Below are positions 1 through 6,987 of a DNA stretch of 64,000 nucleotides, in pieces; within the stretch, counting starts at the first letter, position 1; each line of letters begins with the position of its first letter. The DNA is taken from assembly GCF_007859955.1 (NCBI RefSeq), contig NZ_SJPR01000005.1:257011-321010 (forward strand), in the 5' to 3' direction. Under the pieces are notes generated by a model, which searched no databases, had not been told where the DNA came from, and was given only the letters and a program-made list of their open reading frames with translations. The DNA comes from Botrimarina colliarenosi. GTDB taxonomy: Bacteria; Planctomycetota; Planctomycetia; Pirellulales; Lacipirellulaceae. A program made the translations under genes and the position numbers.

Positions 1-121
1 AGACGCCGATCCAAGAACTAGCAAGCCCTCCGGGCCCACGCGGGGAGGCCCAATCCAAACTCCCCCAACCAACCAGCGCTGCACTTTCTCGGCGCCGGGC
101 GCTGCACTTTTCGACTGCCGA

Positions 122-202
122 TCACAGCTGGCGAGTGCTTCCTTGCCCTTGTTCGTACGCTAGCATTACCCGCTCACGAAGGTCCGTCGAAAATGCATCC
201 AT
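122..202 (-). pseudogene. IS630-type transposase, N-terminal remnant
   Basis: A 26-residue reading frame starts at an ATG preceded by a good AAGGAG ribosome site with 7-base spacing. It encodes a typical IS630/Tc1 helix-turn-helix start (TDLRERVMLAYEQGQGSTRQL) and then stops. The remaining transposase is not readable in any frame toward position 1, so this is a truncated insertion sequence. The family call rests only on this short HTH motif. No clear inverted repeats were seen. Confidence 0.5.
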
Positions 203-526
203 GCCGAATCTCCTTTCGGAAGATTCGTATAATCAAGCAACGCGGTATTGGCTACGTCAATTTAAAAGCCGCTCTAGTAGCCGCGTCGGTCTGTTTCACC
301 GCCAGCAGATAGCCAGATCGATTCGAGACTTCGGTTGCCTCATCCTCGGCGCCGAAGGCAATCGGCGAACCCGCCGAGGTCGTGCGCCGCCGGGCAGACC
401 TCGGTCGCTGCCAGCTGCAGTCGATCTGACGGCGCAGGCGGGCCAAAGGCGGCCCCGGATCGTCTCGCTTCTGCGGCCTCTTCTTGCCGCTCGAAACTGC
501 GTCGAACCGACACGCCGGCGCCTCAA
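203..526. other. Intergenic stretch without a supported gene
   Basis: Between the transposase remnant and the hairpin repeat I see no reading frame with protein-like composition. The frames present are GC-driven and rich in Arg and Pro. The first 60 bases are locally AT-richer and may be the end of the IS630 element. Confidence 0.4.
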
Positions 527-659
527 CCCGGCTTCGTCGGCTTCGGAGGATCGGCTCTCACCCCGAGCCGAGCCGATCCGCAGCAAGCCGCCACGAAGCC
601 GGCCTGAACGCCTCCCGCAACCACCCCCGGCTTTGTTGGCGAGGGGGTGAGGCCTCTCC
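527..659 (+). repeat. Hairpin repeat family A, copy 1
   Basis: A roughly 130-base unit begins with CCGGCTTCGTCGG and returns as the near reverse complement CCGCCACGAAGCCGG, enclosing GGATCGGCTC / GAGCCGATCC arms. A second small hairpin follows, around CCGGCTTTGTTGGC-GAGGGGGTGAGGCCTCTCC. The same arrangement recurs at 30062-30229 and 37024-37192. This copy is more diverged than the other two. It lies 40 bases beyond the stop codon of the zincin-like gene. Confidence 0.8.
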
Positions 660-698
660 CCGCGGCGCCGCCGCGGCTCGTCCCCACTCTGCCCCGTC

Positions 699-1253
699 TC
701 AGCGAGCGCCCCCCTCCCGACCGCTCCCCAGCCGCCGCTCGATCTGTAACCGCTCGCGCCGGTACCGAGCGAGCTTCGTCTTGGCGAGCTTCTCCTTCCG
801 CTCCCACTCACGCAGCAACTCGTCGACCCGGGCCAACCGCGCCCGATCAGCGTCCGAGCCCCGCTTGGCCTTCCGTTTAGTGGCCGCCGGAACAGCCTTC
901 CGCAGCGGCAACTCCGCCGCCCACGCGAAACGCACCTCGGCCGCCGAACCGCATCCGTAACGGCTGGAATCGCAGCGCATCTGGCGTTCGCCACGCATCC
1001 CCCGGTTGTGAGCGAACTCGTGAGCGAGCAGCGCCGCGAGCTGCCAGCGGGGCCGCGCGTCGGCGTCGGGCGGCAGATAGATACAGCTGTGACGCCCGTT
1101 GATGAACGCGTAGCCCCGGAGATGCCTGCGGCTGCGCCGGAACTCAACAACGGCGACCCGTCGTTTTGCCGGCTCAAGCTCGTGACAGGCGACCGCCCGA
1201 ACGATCGCCCGCAGATCGGCCGTGTCGAAACCGGTGTGGTTGATGACCCGCAT
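699..1253 (-). CDS. SprT/zincin-like metallopeptidase domain protein
   Basis: A 184-residue protein with a zinc-protease signature HEFAH at residues 78-82, inside a hydrophobic helix as expected for an HExxH active-site helix. Residues 45-62 form a predicted beta-rich stretch. The last 70 residues are strongly charged (Arg/Lys/Glu), suggesting a coiled coil or nucleic-acid contact. It is the last gene of the module MobC-relaxase-this gene, 46 bases after the relaxase stop. SprT-like and ArdC-like zincins on mobile elements often act on DNA-protein complexes. That role is inferred here; the fold call rests on the single motif. Confidence 0.6.
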   Translation of the reverse strand: MRVINHTGFDTADLRAIVRAVACHELEPAKRRVAVVEFRRSRRHLRGYAFINGRHSCIYLPPDADARPRWQLAALLAHEFAHNRGMRGERQMRCDSSRYGCGSAAEVRFAWAAELPLRKAVPAATKRKAKRGSDADRARLARVDELLREWERKEKLAKTKLARYRRERLQIERRLGSGREGGAR

Positions 1254-1299
1254 GTTGGCTCCTTGTTATCGAAATACCGCCGCCCGGGCGTCGGCCCCA

Positions 1300-2841
1300 T
1301 CAGCCGCCCCGGCCGCCGCGATCCCCCCGCCCGCCACGCGGCTTCCGCGGTTTCCGCTCCCGCCGCGTCCGTTTCTTTATCGCCGCTTTCCCCTCGTCCA
1401 TCTGACGCGCGACGTCGACGGCTTTCCGCCCGTCGCCATGCGTCCCGCTCCCCCCGGCGATGTCCAGCGGCTTCGCCCGCTCCTGCGGCGACAGCTTCAG
1501 CGGCGGCGCCTCCGCCTTCCGCTTCTCGCGGCGGCTGAGCCGCAGTTTCGCCGCCGCCCGCTCGGCCCACGTCCGCTGCCGCGACTCGCGCATCGCCTCG
1601 TTCCGCTCACGCGTCAGCTCACTCTGCCGCTCGCGCTCGTCCGCCACCTCGCGCGACCGCCACGCCGCCAGCCGCCGCGACAACCGCAAGAACGCCATCC
1701 GACCCAAGTGGTCCCGCTCCCGGCGCCGCCGACCCGCCTCCGCCTGGCGCCGTTTCTCGATCCCACGCTGCGCCTCGGCCAGCATCGCCTTCTCCCGCTC
1801 CTGCTTGCGTCGCAGCCCCCGCCGCCGCATCCCCTCGTCACGCGCTGCGTCGAACGCCTCGGCCATCGCCGTCCGCTGGCCCCGCCCCCGCTCGCGTCGC
1901 ACCAAGGACTTCCAGTCAACCGCCCGGAACGTGTTGGCGACCCGCCCCCGCAGCGTCCGTTCGTTGCGCTCGAAGAGCCGCCGAGACGCCTCCTGCTCGT
2001 TGAGCAGCTCGCGCCACCGCTGCCGGTGCTCGCGCCGGACCTCCGAACGGATCGCCGCCAAGCGGTCGGCGTGCTCCCTTTGCAGACGGTCACGGCGATC
2101 GACATGCGTCTTCAGCAGTACACGTCGCCGTTCCTGGTCCAGCTTCAGGCTCGCCTCCTTGCGGCGCTCGAGCTCGCGCAGGTCCCGCAAGTGCTGCCGC
2201 ACGAACGATCGCAAAGCCGGGTTGCGCCGCGCCGCCTCGACCAGCTCGTACAGGTGCCGCGGCCGCTTCCTCACCGGCGCCGGCGTCTCTCCGCGCCCCC
2301 GCGCCTCCCAGTTCTCCTCGCGCTTCTTCACCAAGGCCTCGCCGTGCAACCGCCGTTCCCGTTCCAAAGCCCACCGCGACAGCTTCTCGCGCTCCTTCCA
2401 GTTCGTCTTCAGCCGCCCGTCGTCCTCGATCAGGCAGAGGATGACGTGCAAGTGCGGGTGGTGAGTGTCGTTGTGGGCGACGATGATCGCCTCGCGCTCC
2501 GCCGCGCCGATCGCCCGCAGCGCTTCCTCGGCCGCACGGATCATCCGCTCGCGGTCGAGCCGCTCCGCCTCGGCCTCCTCGCGCTTCCAGCTGAGAACCA
2601 GGTGCCCAACCGGGCGGCCGTCCTTACGCCCCCCGCGTCCCACCCCCGCCTCTTCCTTGAGCCGGTCGCGCTGATAGTCCTTCGCGACCATCAGCCGCCA
2701 AGCGACTTGCGGGTCGTCGGTCGCCACGTTGCGCGTGACGGCGAAGTCGACCCGCTCGCTCGTCGGGAGCCGCCCCTCGTCGTGCAAGCAGTAGCGGGCG
2801 AGCCCCGCAAAACTCCGGCCGCGGGTGATCTCAACGAACAT
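1300..2841 (-). CDS. Relaxase / mobilization nuclease (MobA/VirD2-like), module 1
   Basis: A 513-residue relaxase that would nick one strand at oriT and pilot it into a recipient. The N-terminal 150 residues carry the family layout. The metal-binding histidine cluster HNDTHHPHLH is at residues 123-132, the catalytic Tyr is probably among the first 20 residues (Y17), and a helical block follows. Residues 180-500 are almost entirely charged coiled coil rich in Arg and Glu. The start overlaps the end of MobC by 11 bases, indicating translational coupling. A distant paralog lies at 37216-38652. The family assignment is secure; the MOB class (probably MOBP) is inferred. Confidence 0.85.
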   Translation of the reverse strand: MFVEITRGRSFAGLARYCLHDEGRLPTSERVDFAVTRNVATDDPQVAWRLMVAKDYQRDRLKEEAGVGRGGRKDGRPVGHLVLSWKREEAEAERLDRERMIRAAEEALRAIGAAEREAIIVAHNDTHHPHLHVILCLIEDDGRLKTNWKEREKLSRWALERERRLHGEALVKKREENWEARGRGETPAPVRKRPRHLYELVEAARRNPALRSFVRQHLRDLRELERRKEASLKLDQERRRVLLKTHVDRRDRLQREHADRLAAIRSEVRREHRQRWRELLNEQEASRRLFERNERTLRGRVANTFRAVDWKSLVRRERGRGQRTAMAEAFDAARDEGMRRRGLRRKQEREKAMLAEAQRGIEKRRQAEAGRRRRERDHLGRMAFLRLSRRLAAWRSREVADERERQSELTRERNEAMRESRQRTWAERAAAKLRLSRREKRKAEAPPLKLSPQERAKPLDIAGGSGTHGDGRKAVDVARQMDEGKAAIKKRTRRERKPRKPRGGRGDRGGRGG

Positions 2842-3361
2842 AGGTCAGCGCCAATTGAGTTAGGATGGCACGCAGCTGGGCGGCGATCCCCTCCCAGTCG
2901 TGCGTGCGACGGCTGCCGGCGTGGGCGTCCCGCACCGCCTGGTTGAGGTTGTTCCCGATCGCGTTGAGCTCGTACACCAGCCGCATCGCGGCAGCGTCGG
3001 TGAGCCCCGGCTCGCCACGCTCGAAAGCCGCTCTCCGCAAGTACGCCCCCAACAACAGCCCCTCGCGCCGCGCCGCCGTGTCCAGCAGCACTTTCTCCGC
3101 CAGCGGCAGCCGGAACCGCACGTCGGCCTGCTCTTCCGCCTCGCCCGCCGGATCGACGCGCGACGGACCAAGACGCGGGTCGTGCCCAAGCGCCAGCCGA
3201 CGCATCAGCTCCGCCTCACGAACGCCGCAAGCGTGAGCAAACTGCGCCACCTCGGCGCGTTCCAGCGGCGACAGGTAGACGCGCACCAGCTCGGTGCGCG
3301 CGTCGCCCGGCGCCTTCGGTGGGCGGCCCAGGCGCTGTCGGCGCTGCGGTTCGTTCGGCAC
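2831..3361 (-). CDS. mobC: MobC-like relaxosome accessory protein, module 1
   Basis: A 176-residue protein. Its N-terminal part resembles ribbon-helix-helix DNA-binding proteins (VRVYLSPLERAEVAQFA and a second RFRLPLAEKVLLDTAARR segment). Its C-terminal part carries the MobC signature LVYELNAIGNNLNQAVRD followed by a helix. MobC proteins bind oriT, open the nick region and recruit the relaxase. The gene is directly upstream of and overlaps the relaxase, and the candidate oriT lies about 250 bases upstream. It contains two copies of the LSPLERAEV-type segment, unlike its shorter counterpart at 38642-39022. Confidence 0.85.
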   Translation of the reverse strand: MPNEPQRRQRLGRPPKAPGDARTELVRVYLSPLERAEVAQFAHACGVREAELMRRLALGHDPRLGPSRVDPAGEAEEQADVRFRLPLAEKVLLDTAARREGLLLGAYLRRAAFERGEPGLTDAAAMRLVYELNAIGNNLNQAVRDAHAGSRRTHDWEGIAAQLRAILTQLALTYVR

Positions 3362-3613
3362 GTCGGCCTCCTCTACTCAGTAGCGCGGCCGTCGTCAGCC
3401 GCGAGACCCCCACGCCGACGACACGCCGGACAAGGGGGTGGGTTCCAAGGGAGGGGCCTCCCCTCCCGGTCGATGGGGGCCCCGGGGGAGAGCGAAGTCT
3501 CCCCTGGGTCGTCGCGTTAGCACGGGCGCCGTGAACGCCCCGCCCGGTCCCAACGGGACCCGCGGGGAGTGAACCGCCCGTGCGTCGCGGCGAAACGTCG
3601 GGCTCGGCCCGAC

Positions 3614-3720
3614 CCAGATGGAGGGGAGAGAGGCCTACGGCCGCCCTCCCCGGTTTTTCCCGACGGGAAAAAACATCTGGCTACTCCCATGTCACCAACC
3701 TCTACACCCCATCCAAGAGA
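3614..3720. other. Candidate oriT, module 1
   Basis: Upstream of mobC, an outer inverted repeat CCAGATG (3614-3620) / CATCTGG (3674-3680) encloses an inner hairpin GTTTTTCCC-GAC-GGGAAAAAAC (3653-3674). It is followed by CTACTCCCATGTCACCAACC. The same nested arrangement, with the same outer repeat and an inner GTTTTTCG/CGAAAAAC hairpin directly abutting CATCTGG, is found upstream of the second mobC at 39324-39430. Inverted repeats next to a nick region upstream of mobC-relaxase are the usual oriT layout. The nick position is not determined. Confidence 0.55.
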
Positions 3721-4012
3721 CGAGTCAACGAAAAACTTCTGCCTCATGCTCCGGTGCAACAACGGTTCACCCCAAGCGCTATCTCACCAACCCGCCACTG
3801 GCGCCGCCACTCGCTTCTGTCGCCGACGACCGAAGCCGCTTCGGTCGCCACGGCGAGACCAATACTTGCCGACGCGCCGAGCGGGTGTCCCTCACACCCG
3901 CCCACGGCAGCGACGGCGCCGCTACGACGCCGCCCCCGCCGCGCAGTTCGACACACCGTTCCGTAGAATGCGCCACAAGCGCTGCGCGACGGAGCCCAAC
4001 CCAAGTGCGCAG

Positions 4013-4042
4013 AAAAAAAGCCCCGCCGACGAGCGGCGAGGC
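4013..4042 (-). terminator. Rho-independent terminator of the methyltransferase cassette, module 1
   Basis: On the minus strand a GC-rich stem (GCCTCGCCG / CGGCGGGGC, loop CTCGT) is followed by seven Ts. It lies about 22 bases beyond the methyltransferase stop codon. Confidence 0.75.
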
Positions 4043-4064
4043 GTGAGGGAACAGCAGGCTTGAG

Positions 4065-4751
4065 TTATAGCCTGCCGCTTTCGAATACGAGGCACTGGTC
4101 GTGCAGCCCGGGGATGAAGCTGCTGCGATACGTCCGCGACGACGACGTGTTGCCGTACTGCAAGCGGATAATCTCCGTCGCCGCCATCCGCAGCCCTTCC
4201 TGGGCGGCGGCCGCCACCGTCAGGTGCGGCAACGGCTGGAAGACCCCCCGGTCGCTATAGCCGCCGATCAGCACCGCGATCTTGCCGCGCGGCGTAAGCA
4301 CCGACCGACAGTTCCGCAGCACCAGGCGCAGCCTCACGAAGAAGGCATCGAGCGTCGCGGCGTTCGACAAGCAGCGCGGGTCGTCGTTGTAGACGATCTG
4401 TCGCCAGTAGGGCGGATGCAGCCACGCGAAGTCGACCTCGCCAACCGCCTCGTAGAGGTTGGCGTCGGCCGCGTCCTGGCCGAACCGCACGTCCATCGAC
4501 ACACACGGGATGGCGAGCTCCTTGCACACGTCTCGGCAAGTGCCGCTGCCAGTCATCGGGTCGAGCACCCGCCGCGGCTGGTAGTAGCGCAGCAGGTCGC
4601 GGATCAGGTACCCGCCGCAGTTGCCGCGGTACTTCGACGACCCGTAGGGTCCACGCCGACGGGCGGCGTGGATGCTGGTGAGTTCGGGCGCCGGGCTAGC
4701 GTTAAGCGGAGCGGCCGGCAGCTCGATGAGTTTGGGGAACGGCGCCTTCAT
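4065..4751 (-). CDS. DNA methyltransferase (AdoMet-dependent), copy 1
   Basis: A 228-residue methyltransferase. The AdoMet-binding motif DPMTGSGTC lies in the first half, and HPPYW, the catalytic DPPY-type motif, about 55 residues later. This order is typical of amino-methylating DNA methyltransferases; the DNA substrate is inferred. The start at 4751 was chosen because the paralog at 40415-41101 begins identically (M-x-APFP-x-LIELPAAP) and has exactly the same length. It overlaps the upstream gene by 4 bases. No restriction enzyme is adjacent, so a role in protecting the element or marking transferred DNA is plausible. The longer upstream frame is discarded. Confidence 0.8.
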   Translation of the reverse strand: MKAPFPKLIELPAAPLNASPAPELTSIHAARRRGPYGSSKYRGNCGGYLIRDLLRYYQPRRVLDPMTGSGTCRDVCKELAIPCVSMDVRFGQDAADANLYEAVGEVDFAWLHPPYWRQIVYNDDPRCLSNAATLDAFFVRLRLVLRNCRSVLTPRGKIAVLIGGYSDRGVFQPLPHLTVAAAAQEGLRMAATEIIRLQYGNTSSSRTYRSSFIPGLHDQCLVFESGRL

Positions 4752-5029
4752 AGCGCTGCTCCCGGCTCCGGGTAAAGCGCTTCGGCAGCCGCCTGGAGCG
4801 TTTCCCAGCAAACGCCGTACACGGCGTCTTGGCAATCGCGGACGTGCTCCAGCACCTCCCACGCTTGGTCATCGCTGAGGTCCGATCGGACATATAGCAC
4901 GTCTTCGACGCTCCACACGATCGCGATCTGACGGCGTCGGGCGAGCACGGCGTGCACGTCGATCGCCGCCGAGCGGTCGGCCGGGGCGTAATGCTCCCGG
5001 CCTTCCGCGATGGGACCGCGGGGGCTCAT
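4748..5029 (-). CDS. Small conserved protein of the methyltransferase cassette, copy 1
   Basis: A 93-residue protein of unknown function. The central part RRQIAIVWSVEDVLYVRSDL and the tail WETLQAAAEALYP are conserved in the copy at 41098-41370. The fold appears alpha/beta and no catalytic motif is seen. Both ends overlap neighbours by 4 bases (ATGA junctions), so the three genes are translated as a unit. I believe this family occurs on plasmids and integrative elements, but I do not know a function for it. Confidence 0.75.
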   Translation of the reverse strand: MSPRGPIAEGREHYAPADRSAAIDVHAVLARRRQIAIVWSVEDVLYVRSDLSDDQAWEVLEHVRDCQDAVYGVCWETLQAAAEALYPEPGAAL

Positions 5030-5301
5030 TGCGAGTCCCCTTGGTCGGCGTCGGCTGCTGGCTCGCCGGCGTACGCCTCACCGACCGCGTCGTAGGCCTT
5101 CTGGGCCAGACGCGCGATCCGCAGCAGCTCGTTGCGGCTGAGGTAGTTGGTGTCGTGCCACTTCCCCTCGGCGTCGGTGTACGAGCGGGTCAGCGTGATC
5201 GAGAACCGGGTGCGGCCCTCGTCGTTGCTGTTCGCCCAGATCGTTGCTTTGAGCGCTCCGTCGCGGAGCGTGGCGTGGGGTTGGTTGGTTGATTTGGTCA
5301 T
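5026..5301 (-). CDS. Small conserved protein with RDGxLKATIW motif, copy 1
   Basis: A 91-residue protein, first gene of the cassette. The start at 5301 was chosen because the paralog (41367-41651) shows the same start region and conserved core. The core is RDGALKATIWANS, a beta-strand segment SITLTRSYTDAEGKWHDTNYLSRNELLRIARLAQKAYDAV (quoted in parts: SYTDAEGKWHDT, NELLRIARLA). The beta-rich, aromatic character would suit a small nucleic-acid-binding protein; that is inference. Its stop codon overlaps the next start. Confidence 0.75.
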   Translation of the reverse strand: MTKSTNQPHATLRDGALKATIWANSNDEGRTRFSITLTRSYTDAEGKWHDTNYLSRNELLRIARLAQKAYDAVGEAYAGEPAADADQGDSQ

Positions 5302-5705
5302 CGGACTTCTCCTTCTGCTTGAGTTAACGATGCCCAAGCCAGGGCGACCGCCAAAGAGCGGCCGCTCAAGGGCCTGCCCGCAGGGACGGGCCGAAGGGGG
5401 GAAGGGGCCCCGCTGCAGGACCGCCCTTGAACGGACGGTCGCGGGCGCCAAGCTGCATCGGAGACTTGAGTCAAGCAGACGGAAGTCCGCTGACGGGCCA
5501 ACCGTCGCACCAATCGTAGCGCCGCCGTGGCGGATCCTCGGCACGACGAAGTTCGGCGAACCTAGCACAGGGCCGTCGATGAATCGTTCGGCCATTCACT
5601 CCCGCTGCCGGCGCCAATTGGGAACGGCTTGGCCGACGACCGCAGAGACGCGACTGGATGACAGTTTACGCGACGCTTAACTGTCCTGAAGCCGTTCGAC
5701 CTCGG
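5302..5705. other. Intergenic leader region of cassette 1
   Basis: About 400 bases between the cassette start and the end of the XRE-type gene. Several short GC inverted repeats are present (for example GGCCGCTC / GAGCGGCC-like arms near 5355), but no convincing gene. The promoter of the minus-strand cassette should lie here. Confidence 0.4.
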
Positions 5706-6740
5706 TCAGGCGTTACCGTGACGCACGAGCAGGTCGAAATAAGCGTCGATCCGCTCGATCATCGTGGCGCCGTGTCCGAAGTCGAGGTCGCAGAGCTCCC
5801 GAAGTTCGGCGCCGGCGGCGGCGCGATCGATGAACGTCTCGTGATCGCCGAGCATTGTCCGCGCTTCATCGACAAGGGACCGGGCGACGACCTTCCATTT
5901 CTTCTGGGAGTGCTCGATACGCAGCTCAAGGTAGTCGTGTGCAATGCGCGCCACGGCGCCGAGCTTCAGAGCCAGTTCGTCACGCATGACCCCGTGGCGT
6001 CCCGCCTTCTCGACATGGACCTCGGGCTCCAGCATGTAGAAGGTGTGCATGAGCGCAACAAACGTGTCGCGGTCGATCCCAGGCAGAGACATCTCAGCAA
6101 GAAAGGCGCGGAGCCGCGCCAATTGGGCCCGCATATTCTCAAGGATGACCGGCTGCTCATTCTCTCGTCGGGCAGGGTCGAAGTTCCAGGCCACGCACAC
6201 GCGCTCCGTGCCGATCCGGAAGTGGATGAGCTGCTCGTACTCTTGCTGCGGCTTCTGCTGCAGCAGGTAATACTTCCCGGACGCATCCAAGTAGGCATAC
6301 CCTCGACAGACCAGGTGCGTCAGCAACACCGGCAGGTCGAAACGCGAGAGCGCCATATAGATCGGCTCCGTTGACTCACTGAGCGCCGCGTGCAGTTCCT
6401 GGCTCTTCAGGAATGGCAAGCAGTCTGTGTTGAGCGTCAGCACGAAATGGCGGAACGCCGCCGAGACCGGATCGAGTAAGTCGAGAGACGGGGTTTTCAT
6501 ACGGACCACAAAGTTGCTGTGGCGATTGAAGCCATGGACAAGCTTCTGAAGCGTCGAATCGTCGGCGCAGCAACGCTGCGTCTCGAACTTGGCGAGTTGA
6601 CGAGGGTTCATCCCGCAAAGCGCGGCCATCTTCTCGATCGAAAGCCGGAGGCCAACCCGGGCTGCACGCAGCTGCACTCCATCGATGGGGTGTCCTCGAT
6701 GGCGCACGCGATCCCAGGGGAGGTCTTCTACGAGGTCCAT
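5706..6740 (-). CDS. XRE-type HTH regulator with large unknown C-terminal domain
   Basis: A 344-residue protein. Residues 22-70 form an XRE-like helix-turn-helix (LRAARVGLRLSIEKMAALCG followed by RQLAKFE and a LQKLV helix). The remaining 270 residues are mostly helical with several Trp/Tyr/Cys residues and match no family I recognise. The gene is divergent from the coupling protein gene. A perfect dyad at 6808-6822, 70 bases upstream of its start, is a possible operator. It may control transfer or the ubiquitin-like operon. Function beyond DNA binding is unknown. Confidence 0.65.
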   Translation of the reverse strand: MDLVEDLPWDRVRHRGHPIDGVQLRAARVGLRLSIEKMAALCGMNPRQLAKFETQRCCADDSTLQKLVHGFNRHSNFVVRMKTPSLDLLDPVSAAFRHFVLTLNTDCLPFLKSQELHAALSESTEPIYMALSRFDLPVLLTHLVCRGYAYLDASGKYYLLQQKPQQEYEQLIHFRIGTERVCVAWNFDPARRENEQPVILENMRAQLARLRAFLAEMSLPGIDRDTFVALMHTFYMLEPEVHVEKAGRHGVMRDELALKLGAVARIAHDYLELRIEHSQKKWKVVARSLVDEARTMLGDHETFIDRAAAGAELRELCDLDFGHGATMIERIDAYFDLLVRHGNA

Positions 6741-6807
6741 CGCGGGTGGTTTTCACTCCGAGAGAGGTCAACGCATACAACGGTATGGACAGCCACATTA
6801 TTAGTCA

Positions 6808-6822
6808 AACTTATAGTAAGTT
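6808..6822. promoter_or_regulatory. Candidate operator AACTTA-TAG-TAAGTT
   Basis: A perfect 6-bp dyad with a 3-base centre in the AT-rich divergent intergenic region between the XRE-type regulator and the coupling protein gene. Position and symmetry fit an autoregulatory operator for the XRE protein. No binding evidence can be read from the sequence. Confidence 0.4.
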
Positions 6823-6987
6823 CTTCTCGCATTCTTCATAAACGCGTCGCGGAACCGGACAGATACGGCCGGTCTGCCGCGTGTGGAATCCTGATCCGCA
6901 AAGGCCTTTCAGTGGACGACGAGGCGGGGGCAGGCTGAAAAAATCGCTGCATCAGTCCCCCCCAATCCTCGGCTCTGGTAACGGGCG

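Noticed and set aside
1222..2946. Long plus-strand frame of 574 codons
   Set aside because: It is the complement of the relaxase gene and has Arg/Pro/Leu-only composition; the relaxase on the minus strand has clear motifs.
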